A DNA stretch of 37,544 nucleotides. It comes from Nostocales cyanobacterium LEGE 12452 (lineage in GTDB: Bacteria > Cyanobacteriota > Cyanobacteriia > Cyanobacteriales > Nostocaceae). The stretch spans positions 1 through 37,544 of the forward strand of contig JADEXV010000051.1 of the NCBI GenBank assembly GCA_015206945.1, read 5' to 3'. Every line of letters begins with the position of its first letter. The stretch's first letter is position 1. The notes below the pieces were generated by a model that was not told where the DNA came from, did not search any database, and worked only from the letters and a program-made list of their open reading frames with translations. The position numbers were made by a program, and so were the translations under genes. Positions 1-8,528 of this stretch are shown here, piece after piece.

Positions 1-432
1 GGCATAGCCAATATTACCGCAGGCGGGTGCATTTAATTCTGCTGCTTGGAAAATGGCAGCAATTAAAGCTGTGGTAGTAGTTTTGCCATTAGTGCCAGTA
101 ATTCCTACCCAAGGTAGCGATTGTAAATTTCGCCAAGCGAGTTCCATTTCGCCAATGGTTTCAATACCTAACTGGCGTGCCTCAACTAATACGGGAATAT
201 CCCAAGGCACGCCAGGACTAACGACTATTAATTGGGGTAAATTAGCACCATTCAATTCTAGGGATTGTCCTAGTTTAACGGTTATTTGCTCGGCAGCGAG
301 TTCTTGTTGTTGTTCCAGGAGGGTTTCGGAGGTGTTGCCATCACTCAGCTCTACCTCCCAACCTTCCCGTTTCAACAATCTCGCCGCAGCAACACCGGAC
401 TTTCCCAATCCAATAACAGTAGCTTTGGACAT
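1..432 (-). CDS. murD: UDP-N-acetylmuramoyl-L-alanine--D-glutamate ligase, N-terminal part (cut by window edge)
   Basis: The minus-strand reading frame from an ATG at 432 gives 144 residues with no stop before the window edge. It begins [20 protein letters not shown], a Rossmann-type N-terminal domain, and has the Mur ligase ATP-binding loop GTNGKTT at about residues 113-119, ending at PACGNIGYA. MurD adds D-glutamate to UDP-MurNAc-L-Ala in the cytoplasm during peptidoglycan precursor synthesis. The motif and the [10 protein letters not shown] start match MurD better than MurC, MurE or MurF. The gene lies 84 bp downstream of glyS on the same strand, so co-transcription is possible. No clear Shine-Dalgarno sequence precedes the chosen ATG. 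The central and C-terminal domains are outside the window. Confidence 0.93.
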   Translation of the reverse strand, partial: MSKATVIGLGKSGVAAARLLKREGWEVELSDGNTSETLLEQQQELAAEQITVKLGQSLELNGANLPQLIVVSPGVPWDIPVLVEARQLGIETIGEMELAWRNLQSLPWVGITGTNGKTTTTALIAAIFQAAELNAPACGNIGYA

Positions 433-516
433 AGATTGCAGCAGAGTGTCCCTGGTTAAGCACTCCCTATAGTAGCCTTTCTTGGCAAAAATTACACAAG
501 TTTTTGTTGACCTACG

Positions 517-2670
517 CTACAGATTTTTGACGATCGCACCGAAGTCAGCTAAAACACGAGCATGATTGCGAACTAATCCCAGCAGATGTAACCGATTACG
601 CTTAATTTCTGGATCGGAGTCCATAACTAAAACGCTATCTGGGCCATCAAAGAAGTTACTAACTGCCGGAGCAATTTTTGTGAGTGCTGCTAGTAACAGT
701 TGATAATTTCGGGTCTGCTGTGCTGCTTGAGTTTGGGGCACTGATTCGATTAGCGCATTATACAAAGCACTCTCAGAGGGCTTTTGGAATAATTCTTGAC
801 GAACTACGGTTGTTGGTTCTAGCTGTTTTGTATCCAAATCACCTTGGGCGGCTAATCGTGTGGAACGGTTAACGGTTTCGTAGATGTTATCTAAGGTACT
901 GTCGTTGCGGATTTGTTGTAAATACAAGGCGCGATCGCGTACATCCAATAAATCTTTTAACGTCCGTTCTGTGTATTCTGGATCGTTTTCTCCCAAAACT
1001 GCATTTACCAAGTCGTAATCAATCTGTTTTTCTTCTTGCAATAAAGTGCGGATGCGTTGCAAGAAAAACTCCTGTAATGCTGTGGTTAATGATGCCCCAT
1101 CTTTGTGATATCTTGCTGCAAAGTCTATCGATATTTTCTTCAATAAATCATCTAAATTTATTGGCAAATTATCAAACCAAACAATTTTAACTACAGCATT
1201 AGCTGCACGGCGCAAAGCAAAAGGATCGGATGAACCAGAGGGAATTAAACCTAAACCAAAGATACTCACTAAAGTATCTAATCTATCTGCCAAACCAACA
1301 ATTTTACCCGTGAGTGTTTCAGGTAAGACATCACCGGCTCCCTTTGGCAAATAATGTTGATAAATTGCCTTTGCTACTTCCGCATCTTCACCACTAGCTA
1401 AGGCATATTTTTCTCCCATAATGCCTTGCAATTCTGGAAATTCATATACCATTTGAGTTACCAAATCTGCTTTACATAATAAAGCGGCACGTTGGATTCT
1501 TTCGCTTTGATTCTCCGCTAATTCTAATTGACTGCTAATTTGCTCGGAAATTTGAACTATTCTATCTACCTTGGTACGTACCGAACCCAATTCTTCTTGG
1601 AAAGTGACTTTTTCCAACTGCGGTAAAAAGTTTTCTAAAGGCTTAGTTAAATCAGCGTCGTAGAAAAATCTGCCGTCAGCTAATCTGGCACGAATTACCC
1701 TTTCATTCCCTACAGCAACAATATCTGACTTATTGGGATCGCCGTTAGAAATGGTGATGAAATTAGGCAATAATTCTTGCTCAAAACTCCCTGGTTTGAA
1801 TACAGGAAAATAACGTTGATGAGTAACCATGACTTCAGTAATTACCTCAGTTGGTAATTCCAAAAATTCTGGTTCAAATTTACCAACAACTGCGGAAGGA
1901 TATTCTACAAGGTTGGTTACTTCCGCTAACAAATCGGGGTAAATTACTGTATACCCGCCTAACTTATCTGCAACTGCATTTACTTGCTCTTTAATCAGAT
2001 TTACCCGTTCTTCTGGGTCAACGGTGACATAAGCAGACTTGAGGGCGGTAACATAATCAGTCGCCTGGGCAATTGTCACAGGTTCAGGATGCAAGACCCG
2101 ATGACCTTGGGAAAGGCGATCGCTCTGAATCGTTTTAGAACCATTCACTAATTCTAAAGGCAGCACCGTCTCATCTAACAAAGCTACTAGCCAACGAATT
2201 GGTCGGGAAAATCTTGCATCCCCATTCCCCCAACGCATCAACCGCTTACCCTCTAAACCCCAAATCCACTGGGGAACAAGTTCTGTCAAAATTTCCGCCA
2301 CAGGACGACCGGGAATTCTTTTTTGCACAAATACAAATTCCCCTTTGTCAGTGGGGCGAACTGACAGCGCATCCAGTTCCACACCTTGCTTTTTGGCAAA
2401 GCCTGCTGCTGCTGCTGTTGGCTGACCATTTTTAAAGGCGGCTTGGGCGGGGGGCCCTTTAATTTCTTCTTCTCGATCTGGTTGCTGCGATGGTAGCCCC
2501 TTAATCAATACTGCCAGCCGCCGGGGAGTACCGTATATCTGGACACTTTCGCCCTTGAGGCTGTTAGCTTCCAGGCTTTGGGGAATGCGTTCCTGCCATT
2601 GCACTAAAGCATCACTGAGAAAACTTGCAGGTAGTTCTTCTGTACCAACTTCTAATAGGAACCCAGGCAT
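517..2670 (-). CDS. glyS: Glycyl-tRNA synthetase beta subunit
   Basis: This 717-residue protein begins [18 protein letters not shown], the characteristic N-terminus of the GlyS beta chain of the bacterial alpha2beta2 glycyl-tRNA synthetase. The length is normal for the family (about 690-720). The beta subunit carries tRNA-recognition regions, including an HD-like central region and a C-terminal anticodon-binding type domain, and works with GlyQ to charge tRNA-Gly in the cytoplasm. GlyQ is not in this window, and separate glyQ and glyS loci are usual in cyanobacteria. The ATG at 2670 is chosen because the conserved N-terminus begins there, although no strong Shine-Dalgarno precedes it. murD follows 84 bp downstream on the same strand. 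Confidence 0.97.
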   Translation of the reverse strand: MPGFLLEVGTEELPASFLSDALVQWQERIPQSLEANSLKGESVQIYGTPRRLAVLIKGLPSQQPDREEEIKGPPAQAAFKNGQPTAAAAGFAKKQGVELDALSVRPTDKGEFVFVQKRIPGRPVAEILTELVPQWIWGLEGKRLMRWGNGDARFSRPIRWLVALLDETVLPLELVNGSKTIQSDRLSQGHRVLHPEPVTIAQATDYVTALKSAYVTVDPEERVNLIKEQVNAVADKLGGYTVIYPDLLAEVTNLVEYPSAVVGKFEPEFLELPTEVITEVMVTHQRYFPVFKPGSFEQELLPNFITISNGDPNKSDIVAVGNERVIRARLADGRFFYDADLTKPLENFLPQLEKVTFQEELGSVRTKVDRIVQISEQISSQLELAENQSERIQRAALLCKADLVTQMVYEFPELQGIMGEKYALASGEDAEVAKAIYQHYLPKGAGDVLPETLTGKIVGLADRLDTLVSIFGLGLIPSGSSDPFALRRAANAVVKIVWFDNLPINLDDLLKKISIDFAARYHKDGASLTTALQEFFLQRIRTLLQEEKQIDYDLVNAVLGENDPEYTERTLKDLLDVRDRALYLQQIRNDSTLDNIYETVNRSTRLAAQGDLDTKQLEPTTVVRQELFQKPSESALYNALIESVPQTQAAQQTRNYQLLLAALTKIAPAVSNFFDGPDSVLVMDSDPEIKRNRLHLLGLVRNHARVLADFGAIVKNL

Positions 2671-3194
2671 AGGACACTGTTTTCAACTTTGCGTAGCTCA
2701 ACTTTATCAGTTATTCTCAGGCGATCGCTCGTGATTTTTAGCTGAATCGGTCATCGAAGAGAATCAGGGGAAAACCCCATAGTTAACAAGTCAAAATTCC
2801 AAAAATTCCACATTAAAGACATTTTGCCTGCGGCACGCTATGCAAACAGACGGGAATTTAAACCCCTACTGTTGTAAGATCGCTTAGAGTAACTGGGCTA
2901 CGTGTAAACCCAGGGATCTTAAATCTTTTGATTTACGATAAATGAGGAATGGAAGTTAAGCCACGGTGGATTCCATCCAAAGGAGCGTAGAGACAAAGTG
3001 GCTTGTCGTAAGACATCACTATAGGCTTGACATTTTATTCAAAACTTTATAAAACAGGTGCTTCTCTTCATAGATTCATTACATTACATACCGTGTTTTA
3101 TGCGGTATTTACGGATATATATTTCTATCGTAAGCTTAGTGTTGATTGATGCACTGATATATGCATCATGACAATCAATTTTGGAGTTATGACC
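2671..3194. other. Spacer glyS / PEP-CTERM gene: structured, repeat-containing
   Basis: No convincing gene is present. 2826-2847 (cctgcggcacgctatgcaaa) resembles the dispersed repeat seen at 35080-35100. 2870-3010 has several potential stems: ctggg/cccag around 2896-2912, and aagccac/gtggctt enclosing a small ggat/atcc hairpin (about 2958-3006). Immediately before the PEP-CTERM gene are two more inverted repeats, 3088-3093/3103-3108 (ataccg/cggtat) and 3147-3153/3162-3168 (tgatgca/tgcatca). The promoter of the downstream gene is probably here but cannot be fixed by eye. Confidence 0.5.
3142..3178 (+). promoter_or_regulatory. Stem-loop just upstream of the PEP-CTERM ribosome binding site
   Basis: TGATGCA (3147-3153) pairs with TGCATCA (3162-3168) across an 8-nt loop. 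After a 5-nt bulge the stem continues as TTGAT (3142-3146) with ATCAA (3174-3178). It ends five bases before the GGAG Shine-Dalgarno at 3183-3186. It could be a leader hairpin affecting mRNA stability or ribosome access, or an operator if transcription starts later. Only the symmetry is observed. Confidence 0.4.
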
Positions 3195-3773
3195 ATGAAA
3201 AATATTTTCGCCAAAATCATCGCGATCGCAGCAACCAGTGTTGCGATCGCGACTAATGCTAACAACCCAGCCCAAGCTATTGAATTAAACTTTAACTGGC
3301 AAGGTAATGCTGGTTACTCAGCAACAGGTTCATTCAGCTACAACGAAACTACAGCACCAACAATCATTTCAGAAGCTGGTAGTGGAGCTACCAACTTTTT
3401 ACAATCCTTGAATGTCTCCTTTTTAGACCCATCTAAAAATCTTCTGGGAACCTATAACACCGTTAGTGGTGGAGTGTCAGAATCTAGCTTTTTTGCTTTC
3501 AATTTTAATACTTCCACTCAGACATTATTTGGCCCCTTTGATGTCGCCGGAGGAACAGGTGTAATTGGAGAATATTTCTTTCAGGGAACGGTTGGCAACT
3601 CTTTGCAATTACGTCAGGATGTCGATCAACAGGGAACGTCAACAACACTAGATCAAAATTCTGGCTCTATTCAAGTATCCAAAGTCCCTGAACCTGCTTC
3701 TCTCTTAGGTTTGCTAGCATTTTCTGGGTTGGGTGTAGCTTCAACTTTCAAGAAAAAGCAAGCCTCTGACTAG
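3195..3773 (+). CDS. PEP-CTERM sorting-signal exported protein
   Basis: This 192-residue exported protein starts at ATG 3195. GGAG at 3183-3186 is 8 nt upstream, whereas the upstream ATGs at 3168 and 3189 lack a usable site. The N-terminus MKNIFAKIIAIAATSVAIA is a Sec signal peptide, with likely cleavage after AQA. The middle is a low-complexity, beta-rich region with no recognised enzyme motif. The C-terminus has VPEPASLLGLLAFSGLGVAS followed by a basic tail, the PEP-CTERM signal that exosortase recognises for processing at the membrane and display on the cell surface. Such proteins are usually linked to exopolysaccharide, and a WcaI-like glycosyltransferase lies downstream, though 744 bp away. 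Its specific role is unknown. Confidence 0.88.
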   Translation: MKNIFAKIIAIAATSVAIATNANNPAQAIELNFNWQGNAGYSATGSFSYNETTAPTIISEAGSGATNFLQSLNVSFLDPSKNLLGTYNTVSGGVSESSFFAFNFNTSTQTLFGPFDVAGGTGVIGEYFFQGTVGNSLQLRQDVDQQGTSTTLDQNSGSIQVSKVPEPASLLGLLAFSGLGVASTFKKKQASD

Positions 3774-3796
3774 AAATTAGGGCTTTCTAGTCAGAG
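3764..3796 (+). terminator. 13-bp perfect hairpin overlapping the PEP-CTERM stop codon
   Basis: CTCTGACTAGAAA (3764-3776) is perfectly complementary to TTTCTAGTCAGAG (3784-3796), with the 7-nt loop ttagggc. The TAG stop codon (3771-3773) sits inside the 5' arm. No U-tract follows, so it may be a processing or stability hairpin rather than a classic intrinsic terminator. Confidence 0.65.
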
Positions 3797-4517
3797 CTTG
3801 CCAAATTTACTGAATCTCTATTCTAGCCCTACTAGTTTAGTTAATTAGTAGGGTTATCATATAACCTCATTAGAAATATGAGTGAAATTAATTTTACTTT
3901 TACCTCAGCATTTATTTCTCAGCACTCAACAGTGTTTTGGTCAGTGCTTTTGAACTACTCAAAAAGTGGGATTATCCTCAATGAATAAAATACTGATGAC
4001 TTGGTTAAAAATACTTCATGTGCCAGTTGAAAAGGCGGAATGAGGGTTATATGCATAATAGTGAATATAATGTTACAATTCACCAAGTGTAAATTTAGGC
4101 ATTAGTTCGTAAATAAAGAGACTAACTCTTGTCATAATCACCAAAAAATCAAGTCTATATTTATCAATAATCTTACCTGTTTATACAAAGTCATATTTTG
4201 ACTTTTAAGTGTTTCATACCGAACCAAAATTATCTTTTGACAACCACAAAGAAAATTTATAAGCAATGTTTAACAAATTTTTTTTAATTAAGCAATTTAA
4301 CCAGTCCAAATACAGCATTTGTAAATAAATGAGGTAACAAAATGCAGGGATACAAATCAGATATAAACAGTTTCTATCTCTGCCTACTGCTTCCAAATTG
4401 GTAGCTTTGTACTTCATGTAAAAAAATGCTGTAAATAATAAAAATAGCAGCCCCTACTGGCTATTAATAAGTAATTCGATCGTCTCATGCTATCTTCACA
4501 AAATTCACAAATAATTC
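3774..4517. other. AT-rich spacer before the glycosyltransferase gene
   Basis: Apart from the two hairpins at its left end I see no gene. A short inverted repeat, GTGAAT (4061-4066) with ATTCAC (4078-4083), is the only other symmetry noted. A 67-codon minus-strand reading frame (4214-4417) has no family resemblance and an atypical Cys/Leu-rich composition, so it is not called. Confidence 0.5.
3825..3855 (+). terminator. Second hairpin downstream of the PEP-CTERM gene
   Basis: CCCTACTA (3827-3834) pairs with TAGTAGGG (3846-3853). The stem can be extended on both ends with A-T and G-U pairs around the loop tttagttaa. It follows the first hairpin by about 30 nt and lacks a good U-tract. Together the pair probably defines the 3' end of the mRNA. 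Confidence 0.5.
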
Positions 4518-5807
4518 ATGCATATTCTGATTTATTCCTACAACTATCATCCAGAGCCAATTGGAATTGCTCCGTTAATGACTGAATTGGCAGAAGGACT
4601 AGTCAAGCGAGGTCATAAAGTGCGAGTGATTACGGGAATGCCCAACTATCCTCAGCGCGAAATTTATGATGGGTATCAGAATAAATGGTATCTTACTGAA
4701 CAAAAAAATGGTGTGACTATTGAGCGAAGTTACGTCCGTATTAAGTCTAAACCTAAGCTCGTGGATCGGCTGTTGCTGGAGTTGAGCTTTGTTTTCACAA
4801 GCTTACCCCAAGCCTTTAAAGGTGGCCGCCCAGATGTGATTATCTTAACAGTCCCGCCGCTACTAGGTACTTTGCCAGCAACAACATTGGGCTGGTTATA
4901 CAACTGCCCAGTAGTTCTAAATGTGCAAGATATTTTACCAGAAGCGGCTGTGCGTATCGGGCTATTAAAAAACAAGTGGATGATCCGAACTCTTGCAGCT
5001 TTAGAGAAATTTGCATATCGGACTGCACACACTATTAGTGTGATCGCTGATGGGTTTCGTGAGAATTTAGTAAATAAGGGAGTACCTGTTAATAAAATTG
5101 TTTGTATTCCCAATTGGGTAAATGTAAATTTCATTCGTCCGTTGCCGAAACAGAGCAACTCCTGGATATCTAACCATCAACTAAATGGGAAATTTGTAGT
5201 ACTTTATTCAGGCAACATTGCTCTAACGCAAGGTTTAGAGACAGTAATAGAAGCAGCTGTTTGTTTACGTCATATCAAAGATATTGTCTTTGTCATTGTT
5301 GGCGAATCAACAGCATTGCAAAGGTTGCAGGAATATTGTCTATCAAATGGAGCAGATAATGTTTTGCTACTACCGTTACAGCCGCGAGAAAAACTACCTG
5401 AAATGCTAGCAGCTTCTGATGTCGGGCTAATTGTGCAAAAGCACAATGTGATTTCGTTCAATATGCCTTCAAAAATACCACTTTTGTTGGCGAGTGGTCG
5501 CCCAATTGTGGGTTCAGTTCCCGCCACTGGTACTGCTGCTAAAGCGATCGAACTCAGCGGTGGTGGGATAGTTGTTGAGCCAGAATCGCCCCAGGCCATG
5601 GCCGCTGCGGTGCATGATTTATATGCTAATCCGGCTTTAGGGAGGAAGCTAGGTAACACAGGAAGACAATTTGCCGAAGAAAACTATTCCTTAGAGCAAG
5701 CCCTCGATCGGTATGAGTGGCTTTTTTCTCATATTGTTACCAACCGAAAATCAACTGTGGGGATTTTACCGAAATTCGATTCTAAGAAATCAGTTGTGGA
5801 TGGTTGA
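4518..5807 (+). CDS. WcaI-like GT4 family glycosyltransferase
   Basis: This 429-residue GT-B glycosyltransferase begins MHILIYSYNYHPEPIGIAPL with a Gly-rich acceptor-side loop. RGHKVRVITGMPNYP (31-45) and VLNVQDILPEAA (133-144) are typical of the WcaI (colanic acid type) subgroup. The C-terminal half has the donor-binding Rossmann domain: VVLYSGNIALTQGLE (227-241), then NMPSKIPLLLASGRPIV (315-331), where GT4 enzymes contact the nucleotide sugar. It probably transfers a sugar to a lipid-linked exopolysaccharide intermediate at the cytoplasmic membrane. The sugar and linkage cannot be read from the sequence. No other polysaccharide genes adjoin it, but the upstream PEP-CTERM protein fits an extracellular-matrix theme. 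The start is the first codon of the conserved motif, and no strong Shine-Dalgarno is visible. Confidence 0.88.
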   Translation: MHILIYSYNYHPEPIGIAPLMTELAEGLVKRGHKVRVITGMPNYPQREIYDGYQNKWYLTEQKNGVTIERSYVRIKSKPKLVDRLLLELSFVFTSLPQAFKGGRPDVIILTVPPLLGTLPATTLGWLYNCPVVLNVQDILPEAAVRIGLLKNKWMIRTLAALEKFAYRTAHTISVIADGFRENLVNKGVPVNKIVCIPNWVNVNFIRPLPKQSNSWISNHQLNGKFVVLYSGNIALTQGLETVIEAAVCLRHIKDIVFVIVGESTALQRLQEYCLSNGADNVLLLPLQPREKLPEMLAASDVGLIVQKHNVISFNMPSKIPLLLASGRPIVGSVPATGTAAKAIELSGGGIVVEPESPQAMAAAVHDLYANPALGRKLGNTGRQFAEENYSLEQALDRYEWLFSHIVTNRKSTVGILPKFDSKKSVVDG

Positions 5808-6796
5808 AAGGGATTGAGGATTTCTCACTCGTTAGCTACACAGACAAAACCCCGATTGGGATAAATTAACTCACCCGAATGGGTGATTTAAAGATCAACC
5901 GATCGGGTGAACTAACTGTAGGAAGTTGAGACTACTGAAAAATAGGAATCTAGAGAACACTGGCTGATTGCACGTCGTTCTTGGTGAGGATAACTTGATG
6001 AAACTTGCAACTTTGATTAAGACAGCTGAATTAATCAGCGTAGGCGTACTCCTGCAAAGAATCAAAGCTACTCCTAGCGTGTCGCAGACAAGCGTCTCGT
6101 AAACAAGGCATCGCTCCAGACTTTTTTCTTCCTTAAGATCAGTATTCACTAGTACTCAAGGGCGATAAACTCATCTGTAACTTATACCAATCTTGTCTGC
6201 TATGTGGTTATAATGCAAGCAAGCGCTTGCAAACACTCATAGAAAACTTAGCGTCAAGTACAGCACAAACTTATGCATCCTTGATCTAGTCAGCAATTAA
6301 GGTATTTGCAACGGCAAGTTTAACCACGGCGACAACGCGATAAATTGCTAGTGTTGCTGCGGTCAATGAGGTAAATTTATTTCGTCATTTCCAGAACTGA
6401 AAAGCAACTACTAACTTGCTCTAATTACCGAAGCGATGCCTTCTCTACGAGACGCTACGCGAACGGCGGGCTACGCCTACGCTTTACAAGCTTTAGCTAC
6501 AACAACACGAACTGTGCTTTAGCTTAGAGAGAAAGCCCTGTGTTTATACCGAGTAACGAAAAACTATAAATTACACTTTAAGAAATTGAACGGAGTTAAG
6601 TAATGTACAAATCAACCATAATGTGCTGAACAAAATTGGTTCATTTTAGGTGCTAGACATCGTGAGCGATCGCCCAAATACCCAGACATATTTGTCACCA
6701 ACATAGAAAAAAAGGGCTAAAAAACTATTCAAAATAATGCTTTTTTAGCGAAGAGTAGATTGCCCAAGTCTAAATCCACAAGACGAGAAAACGAAG
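5808..6796. other. 1-kb repeat-rich spacer upstream of the RND efflux genes
   Basis: No gene was recognised. 5830-5860 contains ctacacagacaaaacccc, the same core as the palindromic element at 13247-13337, followed by inverted cacccgaatgggtg-type stems. 6076-6115 and 6430-6486 are opposite-orientation copies of the gcgatgcctt/tacgagacgct dispersed repeat. GCAAGCGCTTGC at 6219-6230 is a perfect 12-bp palindrome. GCTAAAAAA (6716-6724) and TTTTTTAGC (6741-6749) form an AT-rich hairpin 47 bp before the efflux adaptor. The promoter for the efflux genes is presumably in the last few hundred bases. Confidence 0.5.
6430..6486. repeat. Dispersed Nostoc-type repeat (tacgagacgctacgcgaacgg family)
   Basis: The segment contains ttctctacgagacgctacgc followed by gaacggcgggctacgcctac. 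Related pieces occur in this window at 6076-6115 (inverted), 8404-8440, 35080-35100 (inside a gene) and 36877-36900. The repeat is rich in short complementary blocks (gcgtag/ctacgc), so it can fold. Confidence 0.7.
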
Positions 6797-8371
6797 ATGT
6801 CCCATTCTGAGTTCCCTGACTCTCCCTTACCCATTGAAATAGAACAGCCTGCTGTTACTGATTCTAGTCAAGAGTCGCAACAATTACCACAGCGATCGCC
6901 TCAGCCACCTCAAAAACGTCGTTGGTCCCTACTATTAGGAATCGTCTTATTAATTGGAGGTGTAGGTTTTGGTTGGCGCTGGTGGCAAACTAGTAATGCT
7001 ACGAATGCACCAGCAAATGCTAGTCAACCTAGAGCAGTGCCGGTCAAGCTAGCGACAGTAAAAACTGAAACCGTTCAAGAAAGTTCGGAGTTTATTGGCT
7101 CCTTAGAGGCTCCACGTTCAGTAATCATCAAACCACAGGTTGAAGGGCGAATTACCGAGATTTTCATCCAAGAGGGCAACCGCGTTCAACAAGGACAAGT
7201 CATTATTAGTCTGCAAAGTGATAATGTCCAAGCTCAATTATTACAAGCTAGAGGCTCACTGCAACAAGCCCAAGCACGTCTTGCTGAACTCAAAGCAGGT
7301 ACGCGACAAGAAGAAGTTGCCCAAGCTAGAGCGCAGTTAGCCCAAGCCCAAGCTCGTTTTAGAGATGCTCAATCGGGATCGCAACCAGAAGAAATTGCTC
7401 AGGCTGAGGCCCAAATTCAGTCAGCTAAATCTGATGTCGAATTAGCACAGTCACGCGCCAAGCGATACGCACAATTGAGAAAAGAGGGCGCAGTTTCTCA
7501 AGATACCTTAGAAGGATATGTCAAAGAACAGCAAAGTGCTGAAGCTGCCCTTGTCGTAGCGCAGAAACGCTTAGATCAACTCCGCCAAAGCAGAAGATCG
7601 AGTATTAATGAGCTAGGTGGTGCTTTGGAACAACAGAAACAAAACTTAAGGCAACTAGAAAATGGTTCCCGCCCAGAAGAAATTGCCCAAGCGCGATCGC
7701 AAGTAACTCAAGCAGTTGGACAACTCCAAGCTGCTCAAGTCCAATTGCAATACACAAAAGTTCTGGCACCTTTCACTGGCATTGTTGGTGATATTCCCGC
7801 AAAAGTGGGAGATTATGTGGAAAAAGCCGATCAACTAACTACACTAACTAGAAACGACTCTTTAGAACTGAATATTTCTGTCCCCGTAGCTGAAGCCAGA
7901 AAGTTACGCTTGGGCTTACCTGTGCAAATGCTGGATGTCCAAGACAAACCCATCGCAACGGGTAAAATCAGTTTTATCTCCCCAAATGCTAATTCCGATT
8001 CGCAGACAGTTTTGGTAAAAGCCAACTTTGGCAATTTGAGAAATCGGCTGCTTAATCTTCAGTCAGTGCAAACCAAAGTGATCTGGAACGAACGTCCAGG
8101 AATTTTAATTCCTGTTACAGCAGTATCTCGCTTGGGTGGAGAGACTTTTGTATTTGTGGCGCAAGCGCCGCAGGAAAAGTCTAAACCTGGAGCGCCAGCT
8201 TTAGTAGCTCAACAAAAACCGGTGAAATTAGGTGTTATTGAGGGAAATAATTATCAAGTTATCGAAGGACTAAAAGCGGGGGACAAAATTGTTGTTTCCG
8301 GCATTCTTAACTTAACCAATGGCGCTCCCATTACTCCTGCACCCGAAGCAGTTGGTAGTAATAAGCTTTAG
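6797..8371 (+). CDS. RND efflux periplasmic adaptor (HlyD/AcrA family membrane fusion protein)
   Basis: This is a 524-residue adaptor. A Pro/Gln-rich cytoplasmic N-terminus is followed by one membrane anchor (about 43-62, SLLLGIVLLIGGVGFGW), then the first half of the lipoyl domain (about 108-140) and a very long Ala/Gln-rich alpha-hairpin coiled coil (about 143-315). The second lipoyl half comes next (VLAPFTGIVGDIPAKVGDYV, 322-341), then beta-barrel and membrane-proximal domains. The hairpin contains three copies of G-[ST]-[RQ]-x-EE-[IV]-AQA at about 168, 194 and 290, which suggests internal duplication of the coil. It should bridge the downstream RND permease to an outer-membrane TolC-type channel, but no such channel gene is in the window. 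It lies 157 bp upstream of the permease on the same strand. Confidence 0.93.
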   Translation: MSHSEFPDSPLPIEIEQPAVTDSSQESQQLPQRSPQPPQKRRWSLLLGIVLLIGGVGFGWRWWQTSNATNAPANASQPRAVPVKLATVKTETVQESSEFIGSLEAPRSVIIKPQVEGRITEIFIQEGNRVQQGQVIISLQSDNVQAQLLQARGSLQQAQARLAELKAGTRQEEVAQARAQLAQAQARFRDAQSGSQPEEIAQAEAQIQSAKSDVELAQSRAKRYAQLRKEGAVSQDTLEGYVKEQQSAEAALVVAQKRLDQLRQSRRSSINELGGALEQQKQNLRQLENGSRPEEIAQARSQVTQAVGQLQAAQVQLQYTKVLAPFTGIVGDIPAKVGDYVEKADQLTTLTRNDSLELNISVPVAEARKLRLGLPVQMLDVQDKPIATGKISFISPNANSDSQTVLVKANFGNLRNRLLNLQSVQTKVIWNERPGILIPVTAVSRLGGETFVFVAQAPQEKSKPGAPALVAQQKPVKLGVIEGNNYQVIEGLKAGDKIVVSGILNLTNGAPITPAPEAVGSNKL

Positions 8372-8403
8372 CTGAAGAGGGAAGATGAGGGCAGGGGGGC
8401 AGC

Positions 8404-8440
8404 ACTTCTCTACGAGAGGCTGCGCCAACGGCTACGCTCA
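8404..8440. repeat. Dispersed repeat copy between adaptor and permease genes
   Basis: The segment holds cttctctacgagaggctgcg followed by ccaacggctacgctcag. It matches the family at 6430-6486 with a few substitutions. It lies in the 157-bp spacer of the efflux operon. Confidence 0.65.
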
Positions 8441-8470
8441 GTAACCAAGGAGGAGGGGGAAACAACCAAT

Positions 8471-8519
8471 GCCCAATGCCCCATGCCCCATGCCTCATAC
8501 CAAATACCCAAAGCCCAAT
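8471..8519. repeat. Heptanucleotide tandem repeat (STRR type), seven units
   Basis: Seven consecutive 7-mers can be read: gcccaat, gccccat, gccccat, gcctcat, accaaat, acccaaa, gcccaat. This is the degenerate heptamer class called STRR in heterocystous cyanobacteria. It ends 9 bp before the permease start codon, so the usual Shine-Dalgarno position is occupied by repeat-derived sequence. Confidence 0.8.
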
Positions 8520-8528
8520 TTTTAAACT

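Noticed and set aside
53-472. Plus-strand 139-codon reading frame at the left edge
   Set aside because: It is the opposite-strand shadow of murD, which has the conserved GTNGKTT loop and Rossmann start.
4214-4417. Small minus-strand protein in the AT-rich spacer
   Set aside because: It has no ribosome binding site, unusual composition and no recognisable motif.
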